This document shows, one piece after another, positions 60,375 through 64,000 of a DNA stretch of 64,000 bases. The stretch is from Eukaryota sp. TZLM1-RC (Eukaryota > Metamonada: BaSk clade), in assembly GCA_040285825.1 (NCBI GenBank), contig JAUPSS010000001.1:620001-684000 (forward strand). The letters are read 5' to 3'. Numbering within the stretch: the first letter of the stretch is position 1; each line of letters begins with the position of its first letter. Both the position numbers and the translations under genes were made by a program. The notes under the pieces are model-generated. The model was not told where the DNA came from. It was given only the letters and a program-made list of their open reading frames with translations, and ran no database searches.

Positions 60375-60840
60375 GGGATCTGCTGCACTTCTGGCAAAAG
60401 GGGACCCCAAAGTGGGAGCCAGCATTTCCTTTCCCACTTTCCGGGTCTGACTGCATGGTGCTTGATCAATGAGGGTGATTCTGAAGATTGGGCATTTTAG
60501 GTTTTTGTGGATCTTGATTTTGCATGTTATTCGCAAAAATTTCCTTTTGTGAGAAATTGTTACTGTAATTTTTTAACAAATATATATTTATTTTCTGCGA
60601 ATAATCAAGTCAAATCAAAAGAAACTAAAACACACAAGAAACAAAACTATTTGGGAACGCTTCTGTACAAAGCGAAAATGATGCGATTCTTCCATAAATT
60701 CCCTGCAAAATTGTTACTACTTGAACGACACAAATTACCAAAAATCATTGATAAAATCCAAGGCGAACTGTCCAATGTTGCCAAAAATCGAAAAGACAAA
60801 CGGAACAAACGAAAATTTTGAGTAAAGATTCTTATTTAAA
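60375..60840. repeat. Hairpin repeat plus LINE tail, copy 3
   Basis: Starts at ATCTGCTGCACTTCTGG, without the A/B boxes. Hairpin at 60,403-60,447, then the family D LINE tail. It ends at the unit 1/unit 2 junction. Confidence 0.65.
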
Positions 60841-63800
60841 GCCAGCATTTCCTTTCCCACTTTCCGGGTCTGACTGCATGGTGCTTGATCAATGAGGGTG
60901 ATTCTGAAAATTGGGCATTTTCGATATTTATGGATCTTGAGTTAGCATGTTCTTCGCAAAAATTTCCTTTTGTGAGAAATTGTTACTGTAATTTTTTAAC
61001 AAATATATATTCATTTTCTACGGAAAATCAAATCAAATCAAAACAATCTAAAGCACATAAGAAACAAAACTATTTGGGAACGCTTCTGTACAAAGCGAAA
61101 ATGATGCGATTCTTCCATAAATTCCCTGCAAAATTGTTACTACTTGAACGACATAAATTACCAAAATCATTGATGAAATTCAAGGCGAACTGTTCAATGT
61201 TGCCAAAAATCGAAAAGACAAAAGGAACAAACGAAAACTTTGAGTAAAGATTCTTATTTAAATCATTTAATATTGCAGTATATTTTCCTCTTTTTCGGTC
61301 TTCACTAAGTAAAACATCATCACAATGAATAAAAGCAAAGGTATCTCTTGATCATCAGAATCGAGACTAAAACAATTATTGTTTCCAGACGCATGTGTGG
61401 AAATTTTTTTAAACTCTTGAGGAACTTCGTAATTGACTTGGCCTTTGTTTGTGAATCTTGCAAGGCTGTAGATTGTTCAAAAATAATATACGTGTTACAG
61501 CACAGGTAACTCCTCTATCTTCTATCTTCCTTTTCAATTTGCTTCTGGAAATTTACTAATAATTTAAAAGAAGGAATATGGGATATCACACGGTTATGGA
61601 AATTTGTTTGCTTAAAGCTAAAACAGTATTGTCTTACAACTCCAAAAATTCTTGAAAATACTAACGGAAACTGTTGCAGAGTTTATACCGGTTTAAAATT
61701 CGAATCAGATTTTTTGATCACTTAGAATTGTTGCAAAACCTGTATTGTTCTTCGATCGTGAACAAGACAAATTGTTTAATAACATGCTCTTAATTGAACG
61801 TATTTTATTGTTCTAGTGTTGTAGTGTTTTATTCTAAGTGTTTCAAGAATATTCAGTTAACCAGAGAACGATCTTTATGAAGAGCTATCAAAATTGCCAC
61901 TTCATAATCCTTTATAGACTGGTTTTACTTATAAATTTTGTTTTGTCAAATTCGATTTAAAATAGGAATTTATGCAAAATTCATCACTATTTCACAATGT
62001 TTGCAAAATTCCGATCTCCTTTGATGAAAAGAGTAAAATTAAAGAGTACAACGTACCCTTATCGTAGGTAGGATGTGTTGCGCATGTTAAGTATTATTAT
62101 ACAATTTTTATGGCTCACAGCAAACGCTTATCAAAAAAGATTGTAATTTCATATCATCTGGTGTCAATAAGATTATCCGTTGTGTCCTATCTTTTTCTGC
62201 TTTGCTATTCATCCTTTAATGAATGAATTAATACAAGAATTTCAAGCTATTAAAATTACTGCTTATATAAATGAAATTTTAATTATTGGTCCAATTGCTT
62301 CAGTGAGAAAAATTGTTAGAATTGTTCAACAACTATTATCAAATTAGTCTTTCCTTAAATATTTCTAAATGCTTGTTGATTGGTAAAGAGATTGCTGAAC
62401 TGGTTATTGATGATCAAATTGTTCCTTTCATTAACTCTTTTGAATCAGGATTCCATTTCTAGGTGGTTATTTAGCCAATTTTGAGGATATATGAAATCAC
62501 TTTTCCTCCCTTTTTGCACATTTGGAACAGGAAATTGCTGTTCTTTCAGATTTAGATATTCAAAGACATCCTAAATTTTTCTTTCTCAGAATTTGTTATT
62601 CAGAAGAATTTAGTCATATCCTACGATCAACCTTACCATCTCTCTCGATTTTTGCAGAATTTTTAATGAATTAAGAACAAAATTGTTGGATGATATGCTC
62701 AATATTGATTCTTCTGTTTTCCGTGGTCATATTTGTTTATCACAGAATTAGGAGGCATAGATTTTAACAATTCTAAATATTTGTGTAAAACTGCATCGAT
62801 TGGTGGATGCAAAATTTTTGAATTATTGAAACGTTTTCCTGAAAACAAACATTTAATAGAATGTTGTGGTATTGATTATTTGGGGAAAGAAATTGGAGAA
62901 CGAAATTGAATCCCTCTCTCCTCACATCTGGTCCACATGCTTTCCTACCGATATTGAAGAAATTCCCGCCAGAACTTTGATTTATTGAAGATCTACATAC
63001 ACCAAATTGCAGAAATAAATACTAAGGGTTTTTGAAAACTTGCATTTTATTGTTAATCTTAGCTTGCATAAAGAGAAGAATCTCGTTTTTACCAACTGTT
63101 GTATTGATCTTAAGGAAAGTAGCTCAAGTTGTCTCATTTACCAAATTCTAGATGTTTATGTTTTATTCTTAAATCGCCATCAAAGGACAACTGCCTTAAA
63201 AATGAGGTTATTTTCTGTGGCCATGCAGTTTGCCAAATGATTTGATTTGTCGTTGTGGTCAGCTTCTTATGTTGAATCATTTATATTATTGCTAATTTAA
63301 TATTACCTAACGATCAGTTGTTGATGATGTTGTTAGTTACCAACTGTAAGCCATGTGCAAAAAGTCACCATATTGAAGCTTTTGTTGAACCACTTCTGCG
63401 TAAATTGCCACCTGAGAATGATGATAATACTTTTGGAAAACGCCGTGCTGATTTAATGACTTCTGCGTCTGATGGTGTGATGACAGTTGTTGATGGTTGT
63501 GAAGATTCAGCAATTGATTTTGCCAAAAAGATGAAACTCCACTCTGCTTCATTGAAAAGAACAAAATCAAGAGCCTTTATCTCGCCTAGGGTTTGTTGAG
63601 CATGTGAAATATCAGTTGGTTCCATTTGCTGTTTCTCTTTTTGGTAACTTTGGAATCTTTGGTATAAAATTTGTCGAAGGATTCTGATGTTTCCTAAAAG
63701 AAAGAGCAGGAAACGAGCTGATCATTAATTTCAGGTACATTAGAGTTGTTTTTAGTATACTTAAAACAATTTCAGAAATGATAACCAAAACAGTTACAAT

Positions 63801-64000
63801 TATCACTAGAGTATACAGATCGTGCACTTGAGATATTAGATGATGTGGATGGGTGTATTGAGAAATTATTGAGTTCTAGTTAGTTGTTTATTTGTTTTGT
63901 TTGCGTTTCAAAATAAAAGAAAACATGATAGAAGATGCTGCTGAAAATGAGTACTAGAAATACGATACTGTATAAAACCACAGCCATTGTAAAAGAAATC
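60841..64000. repeat. 3.9-kb tandem duplication, unit 2 (continues past the window)
   Basis: Matches 56,915 onward at an offset of about 3,926-3,930 with few differences, to the last base of the window. Its first bases keep only the 3' arm of the hairpin. Confidence 0.85.
61330..63890 (+). pseudogene. LINE family A relic, plus strand (unit 2)
   Basis: Second copy of the fossil at 57,400-59,960, carrying the same stops. One extra A near 63,360 and one fewer near 63,530 change local frames (ORF 63,318-63,599). Shared defects show it was already dead before the tandem duplication. Confidence 0.75.

Larger units (their letters stand above)
56915..60840. repeat. 3.9-kb tandem duplication, unit 1
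   Basis: Starts GCCAGCATTTCC inside the hairpin and ends at TTCTTATTTAAA, where the next base begins unit 2 with the same GCCAGCATTTCC. It contains a family D LINE tail, a family A LINE relic, about 400 bp of unknown sequence, and an extra partial hairpin repeat (60,375-60,840). Confidence 0.85.

Overview
The window is AT-rich eukaryotic DNA, most likely from a protist. Long single-exon ORFs, AATAAA-like signals, a Piezo channel, kinase/LRR and RING/TRAF proteins, LINEs and a Ty3/gypsy element all point to a eukaryotic nuclear genome. TAA, TAG and TGA all act as stops. I cannot name the lineage. Many genes are interrupted by one-base length differences in homopolymer runs (Piezo, LINE, RING-TRAF and viral-like genes). 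These may be true decay or uncorrected long-read errors, so 'broken' calls here are provisional.

Region 1 (1-15,000) is a nest of insertions. LINE tails and a relic of a Fanzor nuclease come first. Then a minus-strand Ty3/gypsy (chromovirus-like) pol is split inside its reverse transcriptase: one half at 2,019-4,676, the other at 13,751-14,756. Between the halves lies a compact block that looks like a piece of a large DNA virus or related replicon: a deoxynucleoside kinase, a diverged RPB2-like C-terminal module, a TFIIS-like zinc-ribbon protein, an RBR-type RING protein and several unknowns. The kinase gene is itself split by a full-length LINE (6,052-9,492) flanked by a 13-bp target duplication. 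The order of events was therefore gypsy, then viral block, then LINE.

Region 2 (15,000-31,000) holds a Piezo mechanosensitive channel gene, LINE fragments on both strands, an apparently complete Fanzor (TnpB-like RNA-guided nuclease) at 23,759-25,759, and a frameshifted alpha/beta hydrolase.

Region 3 (31,500-45,100) holds a RING-kinase-coiled-coil-LRR protein, repeat-rich sequence, a decayed LRR-like gene, an intact bacterial-type metallo-beta-lactamase-fold hydrolase, a PARG fused to Cys/His zinc motifs, and a coiled-coil gene.

Region 4 (45,100-64,000) repeats earlier material. It has a second Piezo copy preceded by the same LINE tail, then a beta-propeller-like/RING/TRAF gene, then a second RING-kinase-LRR paralogue with about twice as many LRRs, and finally a 3.9-kb tandem duplication built from LINE relics and a hairpin-bearing repeat. 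Segmental duplication, LINE insertion and LRR repeat turnover are the main processes shaping the window.
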